From positions 438,716,958-438,780,957 of the forward strand of contig CM068372.1 of NCBI GenBank assembly GCA_034769895.1: a stretch of DNA of 64,000 nt. Reading direction: 5' to 3'. The DNA comes from Magicicada septendecula. Lineage: Eukaryota; Arthropoda; Insecta; Hemiptera; Cicadidae. Each line of letters opens with the position of its first letter. The stretch's first letter is position 1. Position numbers and translations under genes: made by a program. The notes under the pieces were generated by a model that was not told the DNA's origin, searched no databases, and saw nothing but the letters and a program-made list of their open reading frames with translations. Positions 35,366 through 45,232 of the stretch are shown here, piece by piece.

Positions 35366-35397
35366 ATCGCACTAATAACAATAATAATAATAATAAA

Positions 35398-35855
35398 CAA
35401 GCTAAGGAAACCACAGAAAGGAAAATATTAAGAAAAATCTTGGGATCAATAAAAGATGGAGAACAGAACAGAAGACACCACAATAATAAGCTGTACACAC
35501 GTGTTGAGAAAATCGTAATTAGAAAAAGAAGATTTACTTTCTACGGATACGTTCAAAGAGTGAATCCTGACATACTAACAGGGAAGCCTTTTAACTATTT
35601 CACAAAGTCAAAGTGTCCAATACGTGGTTCGAAGAAACAGAGAAAAGACATAGAAGAACTCAAGATTACTCAAGAACACATTGAAGAATGCTACTCACTC
35701 AAAAATAAATTTAAAAATGCCCAAGATTATCAAGAGAAACCCAAGAAGAGGACAGGTGCCCATCTGGACTGACGAAAGGAGGGAGAGACATCGATCAAGA
35801 ATGAAAGAGTTGTGGGAGAGGAAGAAGAGAGAGGAGAAGAAGGGAGCTACTAGTT
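35398..35855 (+). pseudogene. LINE polymerase C-terminal tail, largely open
   Basis: Reads TTERKILRKILGSIKDGEQN, RRHHNNKLYTRVEKI, IRKRRFTFYGYVQRVNPDIL, then FNYFTKSK and NAQDYQEKPKKRTGAHLD to a stop at 35,770. DERRERHRSRMKELWERKK continues in another frame to about 35,850. This is the ERKILRxIxGPVK...RRLxFYGHVxRM type of LINE tail, a different subfamily from the KQVIRYRPQGRRD tails. It abuts the (TAA)n tract by the R1-like LINE's 5' end. Confidence 0.75.
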
Positions 35856-35859
35856 GAAC

Positions 35860-36490
35860 CAAACGTAGTCCACACAGTGGCTCATACGCAAACAAAGAGC
35901 AAGCTATATACTGTATAACCGATTAACTTGTTTAAGTGACACACATATAGTATTATGACGTGGGGGCGACGACGCTGTGCGGACTATTTTTCTTCGCGCC
36001 AACGCCACCGTTTTAATTTCCCACTTGATCTAATTCCTTTGCTCAACGCGCGTTCTTACTCTCCTCTCTCACACATTGCAGCCAGCCACAGTTATGTGAC
36101 CCAAATACCGGCCGTCCGCTGCAAGACAGAATTGATAATATCACATATGATATCGTGTGGCGTGCGGAGTTATTAACGCCGCGAATACCACCTTTATATT
36201 GTGAAATACCACACACATACACAAAGAAGTCGGTTATATAAATTCAGATGATAACAGTGAGATAATACAGGACTAATAGCGTACGCGTGTGTGTGCCCGT
36301 GAGCATGCGTCCGCTACAATAAACGTGAGATACAGAAAACTGAGTGTAACAAACAGGTAGAGTGAAATTTACATTTACCGAAATAAAGCTGTTACACGTT
36401 TTCCGAAGCCAAAAATGTGCATAATATTTAAACAGGGATTTTGTTCATCTAAAAATGAACTTTTTCTTGTGAAACTTGCTGTTTTTCGTT
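35860..36490. other. Unassigned stretch
   Basis: Moderate GC at 35,955-36,120, then AT-rich with CA/TG-rich scraps. No family recognised. Confidence 0.3.
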
Positions 36491-36525
36491 GAACGCGTTT
36501 CGGCGTACGTATTCGCCTTCTTCAG
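36491..36525 (-). ncRNA. Hammerhead-like motif at a Penelope-like 3' end
   Basis: On the minus strand: CTGAAGA, one A, the stem GGCG, an 8-nt loop, the stem CGCC, then GAAACGCGTT. The layout matches a hammerhead core with U-to-A in CUGAUGA and one extra base before stem II. The stop codon of the GIY-YIG frame lies inside CTGAAGA. Penelope-like elements are known to carry hammerhead motifs near their ends. Confidence 0.45.
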
Positions 36526-36950
36526 CTTTGAGCCAGACTGCCATCATTTAGTAACGGTTGTTGTGTGGAAGGTGTAGTGGGAGTGGTGTGTAGAGGAAGG
36601 GGATTGGCGCGGGGATTCAACTTAATGTTTGTTTTTTGTATAATTGTGTCAAAAAGTGTATGTGATTTATATTGTAATTGATCGTTAAGTATGTTGTTTG
36701 GTTGTGTTGTGTGGTGTTTATATATTTCGTATTGTTCAGCTGTGTTGAGTTTTCGACCTTTGGGTAAGTAATGTAAAATTTCAAGATTAGTGTCTATGTT
36801 GGTGTAACTGTGGTTTTCTGTGTGTATGTGTGTGGCAAATGCGGACTGTATATTGTTGTTGGTTAAAGCTTTCAAGTGTTCAGAATAACGGGATGAAAAA
36901 GATCTTCCCGTCTGGCCTATGTAGAAACTATTTTCTGTTAGTAGGTATTC
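36522..36950 (-). pseudogene. Penelope-like element: GIY-YIG endonuclease C-terminal part
   Basis: On the minus strand, FYIGQTGRSFSSRYSEHLKA (36,925-36,870) holds the YIG box and basic helix of GIY-YIG nucleases. It continues HLKALTNNNIQSAFATHIH, TNLEILHYLPKGRKLNTAEQ, YEIYKHHTTQPNNILNDQ. This is the usual end of Penelope-like retroelements, where GIY-YIG nicks DNA for integration. The reverse transcriptase is missing; upstream of about 36,950 the frame breaks. Confidence 0.85.
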
Positions 36951-37208
36951 AACAAGTCATAAAATACTCGTCCACATTTTAAACAGTTGTCTGAGTTTAT
37001 TATTTTATAATGGTAGTTTACAAAAACAATATGGAAAACGGTAGTCAATACTTTATATTTTATTTCGTTCTATATACGTTTACTTATGCAATCAGATAAT
37101 ACATAACAATAAGCATAATTGTTCGCAGAATACATAGAATGAAGAGAACTACTCCATTGACTAGTTCTCTGTATGAGTATTTAAAGTAACATATTACGTA
37201 CTATATAT

Positions 37209-37756
37209 TGTTACGTTACGACATTACTCAACAATCTACGTGTTTCTCGAACGATCCAGTGGAATCCGGCTGTAATGTGTGTGTGTGCGTGATTCTCAGT
37301 GCATTTGCTAGACTGTACCAGAATTCACGCGGCCGCACGCACTGTGTCAAGGCCCCAATGAATTATGTTCTAGTGTTTTCTAGTAGACGCCTATTAGCGA
37401 ATATTCTGGAACTTCAGCGGGGTATAAATACAAGCACTCAGGGACGCTCAGTTCCGTTATTATCGGGCGATATTGGTCTGTGCGTTCAAGTGGTTATTAG
37501 TGCGGTTGTAATATTGTGGCGAAGTGTTATGTGTTTTTATAATTACGCGGGATAATTGTAGTACAATTGTGTTTTATATTAGTTGACATTTTTTTATTGC
37601 GTGTGAACAATTTTTATTTGATTTCTTGTAAGAGACTATCTTGTTAATTAGAATCTGTTTAATTGTGATAATTAAAGCTGGTGATTAGTGACGTAATTGG
37701 TGTCTTGTATTTTGTTTTCCACTGTACCATACGACGATCAGTAGACCGTCGTAACA
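37209..37756 (+). mobile_element. Solo LTR, family A copy 2
   Basis: Aligns end to end with 20,677-21,221. Ends are TGTTACG and CGTAACA, with ATAT on both sides (37,205-37,208 and 37,757-37,760) as a 4-bp target duplication. TATAAATA lies at 37,423-37,430. No internal region. Confidence 0.9.
37423..37430 (+). promoter_or_regulatory. LTR TATA box
   Basis: TATAAATA at the position seen in copy 1, just after CAGCGGGG. Confidence 0.6.
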
Positions 37757-37768
37757 ATATTTAGAGTC

Positions 37769-37903
37769 ATAATTTTTTATTGTTCGATTAAGCTTTTCGT
37801 CATTACTGACATCTTCAGGTCTTAAACAACGTTCGTTGTTCGTTGTTTAAGAGCTGAAGATGTCAGTAATGACGAAAAGCTTAGTCGAACAATAAAAAAT
37901 TAT
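37769..37903. repeat. Hairpin with 63-bp arms, two mismatches
   Basis: Arms 37,769-37,831 and 37,841-37,903 match at 61 of 63 positions around a 9-bp spacer. The right arm holds CTGAAGA, T, GTCA, GTAA, TGAC, GAAA (37,854-37,877), another hammerhead-like arrangement. It starts 12 bp after the solo LTR and ends just before a Jockey-like tail. Confidence 0.95.
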
Positions 37904-37924
37904 AGCAGTTAGCAAATTCATAAA

Positions 37925-38420
37925 AGAAATAGTAAGGATGGCTGCTAATTTAAACAATACGAAGAATATTTAGAGTGTTAAGGTCTAAGTAAGTCCAGCG
38001 GAAATGTTAACTTTAAACGTTTTGTCTGCAGGCTGTTGTCCAGTTGATTTATGGCTAAAGGATTTGTGTGCTATTCAAGCCGTTTCACATATATGTCACT
38101 GCACATCGCAATGGTTTCACCGAATGAGGGCAGGTCCAGGTCTCTACAGATGTCTTTGTTGCTGATGAACCACTGTGAGTTCGTTATGGCACGCAACACC
38201 TTGGTCTGAAACCTTCCTATTATGGCGATGTCGGATTTAGATGCAGTTCCCCAAAGCTGTAAGCGGTATGTACACACAGGCTTGAAGACAGTGTTGTACA
38301 TTAACAGATTGTTTCGCATTCACAGTAATGATTTTCTGCTCAGGAGGCAATAATACTTGCGACTCCTGGTGTCAAGTTGTTTTCTCAATACTTTATGGAC
38401 TCAAATTATAGTTCTAGAGA
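37925..38420 (-). pseudogene. Jockey-like LINE polymerase C-terminus
   Basis: On the minus strand: KQLDTRSRKYYCLLSRKSLL, a stop, then MRNNLLMYNTVFKPVCTYRL, QLWGTASKSDIAIIGRFQ, KVLRAITNSQWFISNKDICR, DLDLPSFGETI. Jockey elements end with KPIWTYGIQLWGTAS...FQSKxLRxIxxAPWYVSN, so assignment is firm. NQLDNSLQTKRLK near 37,990-38,045 is the extreme end. Confidence 0.85.
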
Positions 38421-38519
38421 GGATTATTGCATTTGTATTATTCTAGACGTTGTTATTGCATTTGTATTATTCTAGACGTTGTTGTTATTCTTATTTTTAA
38501 TTATTACTTCGCTAGCGGC

Positions 38520-38625
38520 GTCGTGATCATTATCATAGTCGTCGTCATCATCATCACCACCACCACCACCACCACCACCGTCGTCGTCGTCGTCGTCATC
38601 ATCATCACCATCATCATCATCATTT
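38520..38625. repeat. Compound trinucleotide microsatellite (CAT/CAC/CGT)n
   Basis: Alternating runs of CAT, CAC and CGT. Poly-Thr/Val/Ile frames are artefacts. Confidence 0.9.
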
Positions 38626-38689
38626 ATTATTCCGAAACCACCCGTGTGTTACGCATAACAGCTTAATTTGTATACTTAATACAAACAGG

Positions 38690-38965
38690 GGCTTATTAGA
38701 CGACTAGTGGTTGTAATGCCTGGCTACTAATATAAAGCCCTCAGATTCGATTTTCGGGCATTCCACAAAATGCCGGTGCGTTTTTCAGGCCCGAGCTCGA
38801 TTAAGCCTGTGGAGACGAGTGCAGGAGGTCCTGTACTTTACGACATTCGACTTTCGCACATTTCACTCTTTGGGACGTTCAGAATTGATACGCTTTAATC
38901 AAGTTTCGTATTACAGCTTCGGATGGTCAAACACTGACGGAGGTGTGAAGAAATGAATAAGCCCG
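38690..38965 (+). repeat. tRNA-derived SINE-like element
   Basis: GACTAGTGGTTGTAATGCC (A-box-like, from 38,702) and AGATTCGATTTTCGGGC (B-box-like, from about 38,743) have tRNA spacing. A roughly 200-bp body follows. It resembles the minus-strand SINE at 45,100-45,232, whose B box is AGATTCGATTCC. Confidence 0.6.
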
Positions 38966-39635
38966 TTAATAGAAGCGCACATATTCGTTTTATTCTTACC
39001 ACTGCGGTTTTTCATAATTAATGTTAGTCTATTAATATAAAGAATGCGAAGTGCTAAAATGTTAATTTTTTTATACATAAGACTGTACTGTAGTGTGTTT
39101 CACTAAGGTACGTTAACTTTACGTAAGTGTGTGTGTTAACTTTACTAAGGTACGAAAACGATAAATTTAGAATGTTATTGTATTATGTAATTTTTGTAGT
39201 AACAGTGTCCGTAGGATGTAAATTTTTATAGAAAATAATATCCGATTTAATTACAGTACACAGTGTATTACAGTTCACATGTAACCGATCCCACTAATTT
39301 ACACGCACAGTACCCTACAGTAAATACAGCCCACTGTACGTACTGTGCAGTACTCGACTGTCGAACGATTCGAGTTTCGAACTCGTTTAGGGAATGCATT
39401 ATGTTCGAAAGTCGAGGACCTTCTTCCTGTACCTAGGACAAATCTTTGTGGTAATGCTGGCCACACTGCTTTCTTTGCATGTCGAACGTAACACACAAAG
39501 CAGCTCACCCTGCCTAAAATCGTAGATTGCTTAGGCGATAAAATATGAGTCTAATACACATAACAATGTACAAAATATTAAACATACAAATAACGACAAA
39601 ACAAATTAATGTAACAAATATTATACATAGTTCCA
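38966..39635. other. Unassigned AT-rich stretch
   Basis: A GTACGTTAACTTTACGTAAG-like segment is partly repeated near 39,110-39,150. No gene. Confidence 0.3.
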
Positions 39636-39639
39636 ATAA

Positions 39640-40245
39640 TATCTTCTTCTCCTCTTCAAGGATTAGATTACATAAACCTGTTCCGGCACGCATCTCATCA
39701 TCGCACGACCCACGTCTCTTCTAACAATGGCTTCATAGTTCAGTGCCGCTTTCGGCAATCGATCCTCTGTCATCCTTTGCAGATGATCCCACCATTGTCT
39801 TCTGTAAATTGAAATAATTTCATTTATATCCTTCACTTAGATTTCTGCTCTAATGTCCTCATTCCTTATGCTATCTTGCAATGTATAATTTAAAGTATTT
39901 CGCAGAAGCTGCATTTCAGCACTGTGAATCTTGCCGCATTCCTATTTTGTCATGACCCATGCTTCTTCGCATAAATCAATGTGGGTATTGTAACTGTCTT
40001 ATAAAATGTAATTCTTGTGCTGTGTCTTGTTTTAATTCTATGATTTATATGAATCGTACCACAAATATTCCTAAATTTATTTATTTTCTCTCTTATATTC
40101 AGATTCATAGCTTACTGCACAGCCGAGATATTTGAAACGGCTCACTTGTTCTAAAGTGCTGTTGTTTATAGCTACCATAGTCCTCACTGGTATTTACCTT
40201 TGAAGGCCATAGCTTTGGTCTTCCTTTAGTTCCAACATATAAAAT
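39640..40245 (-). pseudogene. LINE reverse-transcriptase C-terminal region
   Basis: On the minus strand: LEQVSRFKYLGCAVSYES, then EMQLLRNTLNYTLQDSIR, NEDIRAEI, RRQWWDHLQRMTEDRLPK, AALNYEAIVRRDVGRAMM. The order KYLGC ... EMxLLR ... IRNEDI ... HLxRM...LPKxAL matches the other tails. Stops are frequent. Confidence 0.75.
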
Positions 40246-40439
40246 CTTAATTATTATTATGCTTCCCCTACTTGTTTATATCGTCTATCCACAGAGCTTC
40301 TCCATCCCTTACATTCTCTTGGGTTTGGCTGTTCTCCAGTGTACCTCGATCCAGTTGTACCCCGTTGGGTTGTTCCAGTTCTGTGTGAGCCTTCCACAAC
40401 GGTCTGGCTTTGTATATACGTATTCCTAACTTTTCGCTT

Positions 40440-40850
40440 CCCTTCCGTAATTAGATCACATTAACATCTTGTCTTCTATAGCTTTATCCATGAGTTCACT
40501 CACAAATTCCTCCTTAAATTTTCATTTGTGTCCTTTCCACCCTTCTGACCGCCGGAAGTACTTTTCTGCTGCTTGCAAACGTCCCTGTTCTCTTCCCGTC
40601 GGTAACCTGTCCCCCCCCCCAGACAGTAGCTCCGATAAGATCATGGATTTTATAAGATGGAAATTTTTTCCTTAGTTATTTCCTTGTGGTCAAGAAATTT
40701 CCTTTATAATGCATAATGTAGGCTAATTTCACTCACTGTTCGTATTTTCATATCCAATTCACAATCTAAGCCACTCCTGCTGTTAGATATATCCCAAGAT
40801 ATTTATATGAATTTGCTTCTACAATATTTACAATTCTGTAACTGCTCGAC
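40440..40850 (-). pseudogene. Second minus-strand LINE tail fragment
   Basis: On the minus strand: NSYKYLGI, then a decayed tract, LPTGREQGRLQAAEKYFRRS, EGWKGHK and FKEEFVSELMDKAIEDKM. QAAEKxFLRRSEGW is an alternative form of the QAAEMRFLRSVxGC motif, so this is another LINE subfamily. A C-run (40,611-40,620) breaks the frame. Confidence 0.55.
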
Positions 40851-42055
40851 TGGTGTATATTTTAAGAAAGGAAAACAGAATAACTGTACTAACTATAGAT
40901 GAATATGTTTGTTTGATACTGTTTATAATACTGTATATGTGCAAGATTCATAAACCACCGTCTGCAGGCTATTTCCGAGCATCTATCTTAGAAGAACATA
41001 ACAGTTTACGAAGAGCAGATCTTGTACAGACAATGCTTTGATTATTACACAAGTCACTGAGAAGCATCGTGAGTTCAATAAAGAATTGCATATAGATTTC
41101 CTTGACTGAGAAGGCCTTCCATAGAGTAGATAGAAAATTTCTGTGCCAAGTATTAAACGAACGGAGATACTCCCAACAACGTATAAAAACTATACAAGGC
41201 CTACATAACGGTGCAAGAGTATTAAAAATAAATGTAGGATATCTCAAAAAAATATCTGTCAATCAAGGTGTTAGATAAGTGTGCAGTATATTACTTTTTT
41301 AACATTTATATCGACGATAATAAATGGAAACATCTAGTGAACCTTGGTATTAAGTTATCACGAGACTGATATCTGATTGTGCTACTTTTTGCTGGCGACT
41401 TACTTGTACTTCAAAATACAGAATCTGATTTGCTAAAATCAGTTTTTATGCTTCATCAGATTTGCAAACAATACAATACAAAACAAAGGTAATGGCATAT
41501 CGAGGCAAGGAATCAACAAGAAGAAAAATAATGATTAATGATCATCAAATTATAGTACAAGTGAGTCATTTCAATTTTTTGTGAAATCATATTCACTATG
41601 ATAAGAATTATGATATTGATGTTAAGTTGGGTCAATCAACCGTATTTTTAGAAACAGGACATAAAAGTAAAGTTCTACAAAGTTATGACAGTCCCTGTAC
41701 TGTCCTGTGGGTGTGAATAATGGGCAACAACCAAGAAACAAGACAGTGAAATACAGGCCTCGGAAATCTCGTTCTCAATAAGAGTTAAAATGTCTCCTAA
41801 ACTTGACAGTACAAGAAAATGAGGCCATACGAGAAGAGTTACAAGTTTTTAACTTGAACGAAACATTAAAAGATTACAAACAACGGTGGAAAGAACACTT
41901 AGAAAGAATGTCAGATTCCAGACTGGCCGAACAAGTGTGGAAACACAAACCTATAGGACAAGGGTGTGTGGGTAGACCCAAGAAGAGATTGCTGAAGGAT
42001 TTTTGAAGGCGGAAGAGGCACCACCTTGCTTATGTCGTGTTGTGAATATGATGAT
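40851..42055 (+). pseudogene. Degenerate LINE reverse transcriptase, plus strand
   Basis: Readable in pieces: KKGNRINCTNYR (40,867), a RVDRKFLCQVLNERRYSQQ-like block (41,125-41,180), ISQKNISVNQGVR (41,240), FAGDLLVLQNTES (41,388; a lost FADD box, D to G), then SYDSPCTVLWV, VQENEAIREELQVFNLNETL and DYKQRWKEHLERMSDSRL, GQGCVGRPKKRLLKDF, and (GAT)n at 42,048. It spans most of the reverse transcriptase but has many stops. Confidence 0.8.
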
Positions 42056-42057
42056 GA

Positions 42058-42391
42058 TGACATTTGGAAAGCAGTTTTATTTTGAAAAATCTTCACGACA
42101 ATCTGTTCTAAAATTCTTTAATTTCTAAAACGATTCTTTAGTTACTTGGTCAGTGAAAAATCTTTCTTCACCGCCCCTGCCCTTTCTACCGTCAAACGTT
42201 TATCCTAATAAACTAACTTTAATTTCTGATAAAGTAGCCTACCAATATATATTTTTACGACAAGGGTTTACACAACCATTATTTACACGTAGCCGCTTAA
42301 ACTTACTGCATTCATTTAACTTGCACGCATTCTGAAAACAAAGATTTCGCTACACTTTAGGATGAAAACACTTGATCAGTGTGTATACTGA
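42058..42391 (+). repeat. About 330-bp unit, copy 1
   Basis: From CATTTGGAAAGCAGTTTTAT to CTTGATCAGTGTGTAT. It is matched along its length by 56,372-56,711 with point changes and small indels. In both places it directly follows a LINE tail ending GATGATGATGACATTTGG. Confidence 0.9.
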
Positions 42392-42752
42392 TGGCGGTCC
42401 CTGCACTGTCCTACGGGTGTGAATTATGGACCACAACCAAGAAACAAGAAAGTAAAATTCAGTCCTCCGAAGTGGCGTTCTTAAGAGGAGTTAAATGGTG
42501 TTCTAAACTTGACCGTTTATGGGATGAGACCATAAGAGAAGAATTACAAGTTTTAACTTGAATAAAAGATTAATATAAACAACGGTGGAAAGAACACAAA
42601 AAGTAGAATGTCAGATTCAAGAGTGGCCAAACAAGTCTGCAAATATAGACCTATAAAACACAGGCATGGGGGTAGACCTGGAAAGAGATGGCTGACGGAT
42701 CTTTGAAGGCGGAACAAGCAGCACCTTGCTTATACCGTGATATTATGAAGAT
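42392..42752 (+). pseudogene. LINE polymerase tail
   Basis: Reads MAVPALSYGCELWTTTKKQE, SKIQSSEVAFLRGVKWCSKL, DRLWDETIREELQVLT, then RWKEH, VCKYRPIKHRHGGRPGKRWL in other frames. Same subfamily as 41,690-42,055. It begins exactly where the 330-bp unit ends. Confidence 0.8.
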
Positions 42753-43921
42753 GATAGATGTTTATATTTCCTAAAATGACGTCACCTTTTGTCTGTTTAT
42801 CGCTATCATCGACATTGTTTTCCGTGCTCATCGTTAAATTGTTGGCTAAGGGACCTTCATCCACATATTCAGGTACGTTCGATTCTGAATTAGCGAACAA
42901 AACGATGCCATACGCAAGCGCACAACTTTCAAGATGTTCTGGTGGCAGGTTCTTCTATTCCATTATTGAAATAACAACAGGCTTAAAACACTGCCCCTCT
43001 CTCACCCCTTACTGCAGTCGACACTTTGTTACGTGTCTTTTCTCGATTATTTGTCTCTTTATAAATTCTTGTAATTCGTTTAATTAACTGTTATCCTATA
43101 CTCTGCTTCTTATATCTGCCACATTTTATTCCATATTATGTTCTTATTATTTTATTTTCATATTTTACCAAAACTATTTGTTCAAAAACTGGATAAATTA
43201 AAGAGCAGCCAGCGGTTTCGATGGAAAAGAATTTATTTTTCATAAGCGGGTTTTCCATTAACGGAGACTTTACGTTGTCTAGTTCTAAACCTTTTTATAA
43301 TGAATTAAGTTAAATTTAATTTTCTATTGTTCTTTTGTATGAGACGGCAATCCGATCCAATTGCTCAAACGATTGTGCAATAAGCCTGTGATTGTATCTT
43401 AGCAATAGCAAATTCAGTATAATACAAATGTTTCAGCCAATACTCTGAGATTCTTGGCAGCTATTCCGTAGTAACATCCAGCATCTTACCAGTAACATCT
43501 AGAACGAGTGTGATATGACTTCCATTGACACTAGGGACCATTTTCTCGCAATGACACACACGCGCGCGCGCGCACGGCAATCGTTCCTCTCAAGGCAGAT
43601 CCTTTACCAAGAAGCAAAATAAGAAACGGCTAAAATATCCCATATTGGAGATTCCGATATCCTGATTAAAAAAAAACAAACAGCCGAAAACCGAAACTTG
43701 TCGACGCGTAACTTTTAAATAAGAAGGATCCCTTTATCGTTGGGTTTCTCCTCCACATGACTTACTTTATTATTGTACTCTGTACTGAGTCATAAAGCTT
43801 AGCTCATAAAATAGTGTATTAATCCTTGTACGTTCCAAGTCGCGAGTTTTAATTTTTCTCCAATACCAAATCGTTTATCTTTATCTCGCAAGAGTCGATT
43901 CCATCGAGATCCGTCCGGCTA
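42753..43921. other. Unassigned stretch
   Basis: The 109-codon open frame at 42,758-43,087 (plus) has no recognised motif. A CACACACGCGCGCGCGCGCAC run (a GC dinucleotide tract) lies near 43,555-43,576. No gene supported. Confidence 0.3.
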
Positions 43922-43966
43922 TTCGTGAAGATTTTGTGTATGTTTTAGTTTCCTTAGTAGAGGTTG
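43922..43966 (+). repeat. Dispersed 45-bp repeat, copy 2
   Basis: Partner of 17,672-17,716. The LINE tail starts immediately after it. Confidence 0.7.
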
Positions 43967-44225
43967 CACCTTTACAGTTCAAATAAATACGAAGGTATAA
44001 AAAGTGAGCTAAATGTATACTCTATGGCCAGCAGAATAAGGGAAGGACTAGTAAAATGGAGGCAGCATATCGAGAGAATGGAAGATATGAGGCTACCTAA
44101 ACAAGTAATACAATGCAGACCTCAGGGAAGACGTGGTACCTATAGGTAGCCCAAGGAAGAGATGGCTTCAGTGAAGTCGGAACAGGCTGTAACCCTATAC
44201 CTTGACGTGGAGAAGAAGAAATGGT
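43967..44225 (+). pseudogene. LINE reverse-transcriptase tail, partly open
   Basis: Reads KYEGIKSELNVYSMASRIRE, GLVKWRQHIERMEDMRLPKQ, VIQCRPQGRRGTYR, then in another frame SPRKRWLQ and a GAGAAGAAGAA end. Best copy of the SMASRIREG subfamily here, but 5'-truncated to about 85 codons. Confidence 0.85.
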
Positions 44226-44386
44226 ATATTTTCTGAATACTAAAAAAGAAAAAATTCTCCTCTTTTCTGATTTTCTGGAAACTAGTTAATTTTCTCCCAT
44301 TGAATATTTGCTTTTGATCTAGTTGCGTCACTTTCTCTTGCCGTTTTTTCTCCTTGGTTAATCAAGAGTTTCTCATAATTACTCAG

Positions 44387-44482
44387 TAATAATAAAAATA
44401 AAATAATAATGTAAAATAATAATAATAATAACCTAATAATAATAATAATACTAACTATAATAATATTAATAATAATAATAAG
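44387..44482. repeat. (AAT)n microsatellite
   Basis: Interrupted AAT/ATA tract. It sits just before the next LINE tail. Confidence 0.85.
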
Positions 44483-44519
44483 GTTATTTTAGTACCTCCG
44501 AAGTGGTTTAGGAGACATG

Positions 44520-44985
44520 GTGGCTCACGAAAAGACATGAATCAGTGCTGGGATGTTTCGGAAAAAAGTTTCAATGAAAATTTATGGAGCTTATTATGAA
44601 AATGGGTCTTGGAGGCAAAGGCACAACTTGAAACTTTATTGGCTGTTCCAGGCGCCAGATATTATGAAAACAATTAAAGTTAGTAGACTCAGATGGGTTT
44701 GCCATGTTACGAGAATGCACGAAGACAACCACACTAGAAAAAAAACATTTTTGGGTAGCTCTTTCGGTCAGCGGAAGCGAGGAGGGCCAAGAACAGGATT
44801 CTTGGATGATATAGAAGAGTACATACGAACTATTGAAATGAGAGGGTACAGGACCAATGGACGGAGACGATTGGAGGAGTGTCTTGAAGGAGGCTATGAC
44901 ACACCAAGGGCCACGACGACGACAATGATGATGATGTGGTGGTGGTGGTGGTGATGGTGGTGATGGTGGTGGTGGTGATGATGAT
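44520..44985 (+). pseudogene. LINE polymerase tail, open for 133 codons
   Basis: Reads MFRKKVSMKIYGAYYENGSW, RQRHNLKLYWLFQAPDIMKT, IKVSRLRWVCHVTRM, then RKRGGPRTGFLDDIEEYIRT, RRRLEECLEGGY. It corresponds to the FERKVLRxIFGPVKENGxWRIRYNxELYELYxxPDIV...LRWLGHVxRM tail of LINEs. It ends in (GAT)n/(GGT)n, from which the poly-Met/Trp end of the open frame is an artefact. Confidence 0.85.
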
Positions 44986-45099
44986 GAAGTAGTTTAGGAG
45001 TTATGCAGAATAGGTTGTGTGATGTTAGCAACTTGAAACACTACAACGAAGACAATGTGATCAACACTTCATTTCAGCTGCGTATCAATGACTTAGGTT

Positions 45100-45232
45100 G
45101 TTATTTCTACGGGTTAAATCGACCTGTGGGCTGAACAACACGTTTTGATTTTACGTAACGACAAGGAATCGAATCTGCGACGTTTAGATTAACAGCGAGG
45201 GGACATACCCACTAACCTCTTACAAAATTAAT
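45100..45232 (-). repeat. tRNA-derived SINE-like element
   Basis: On the minus strand, GTTAGTGGGTATGTCCCC (A-box-like, from about 45,226) and AGATTCGATTCCTTG (B-box-like, near 45,180) have tRNA spacing. The body continues toward 45,100. Confidence 0.65.

Larger units (their letters stand above)
29840..35371 (-). mobile_element. R1/LOA-like LINE, 5'-truncated and split by a later insertion
   Basis: Reading down the minus strand: endonuclease (35,365-34,400), reverse transcriptase (34,330-33,000), then, after the foreign segment 30,551-32,993, the C-terminal domain (30,550-30,073), a 3' untranslated part and a trinucleotide-rich tail near 29,840-29,900. The 5' end stops inside the endonuclease at a (TAA)n tract near 35,372-35,396. 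Removing the inserted segment leaves about 3.1 kb. This is the most complete coding element in the window, but it has frameshifts at about 34,340 and 33,500. Confidence 0.85.
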
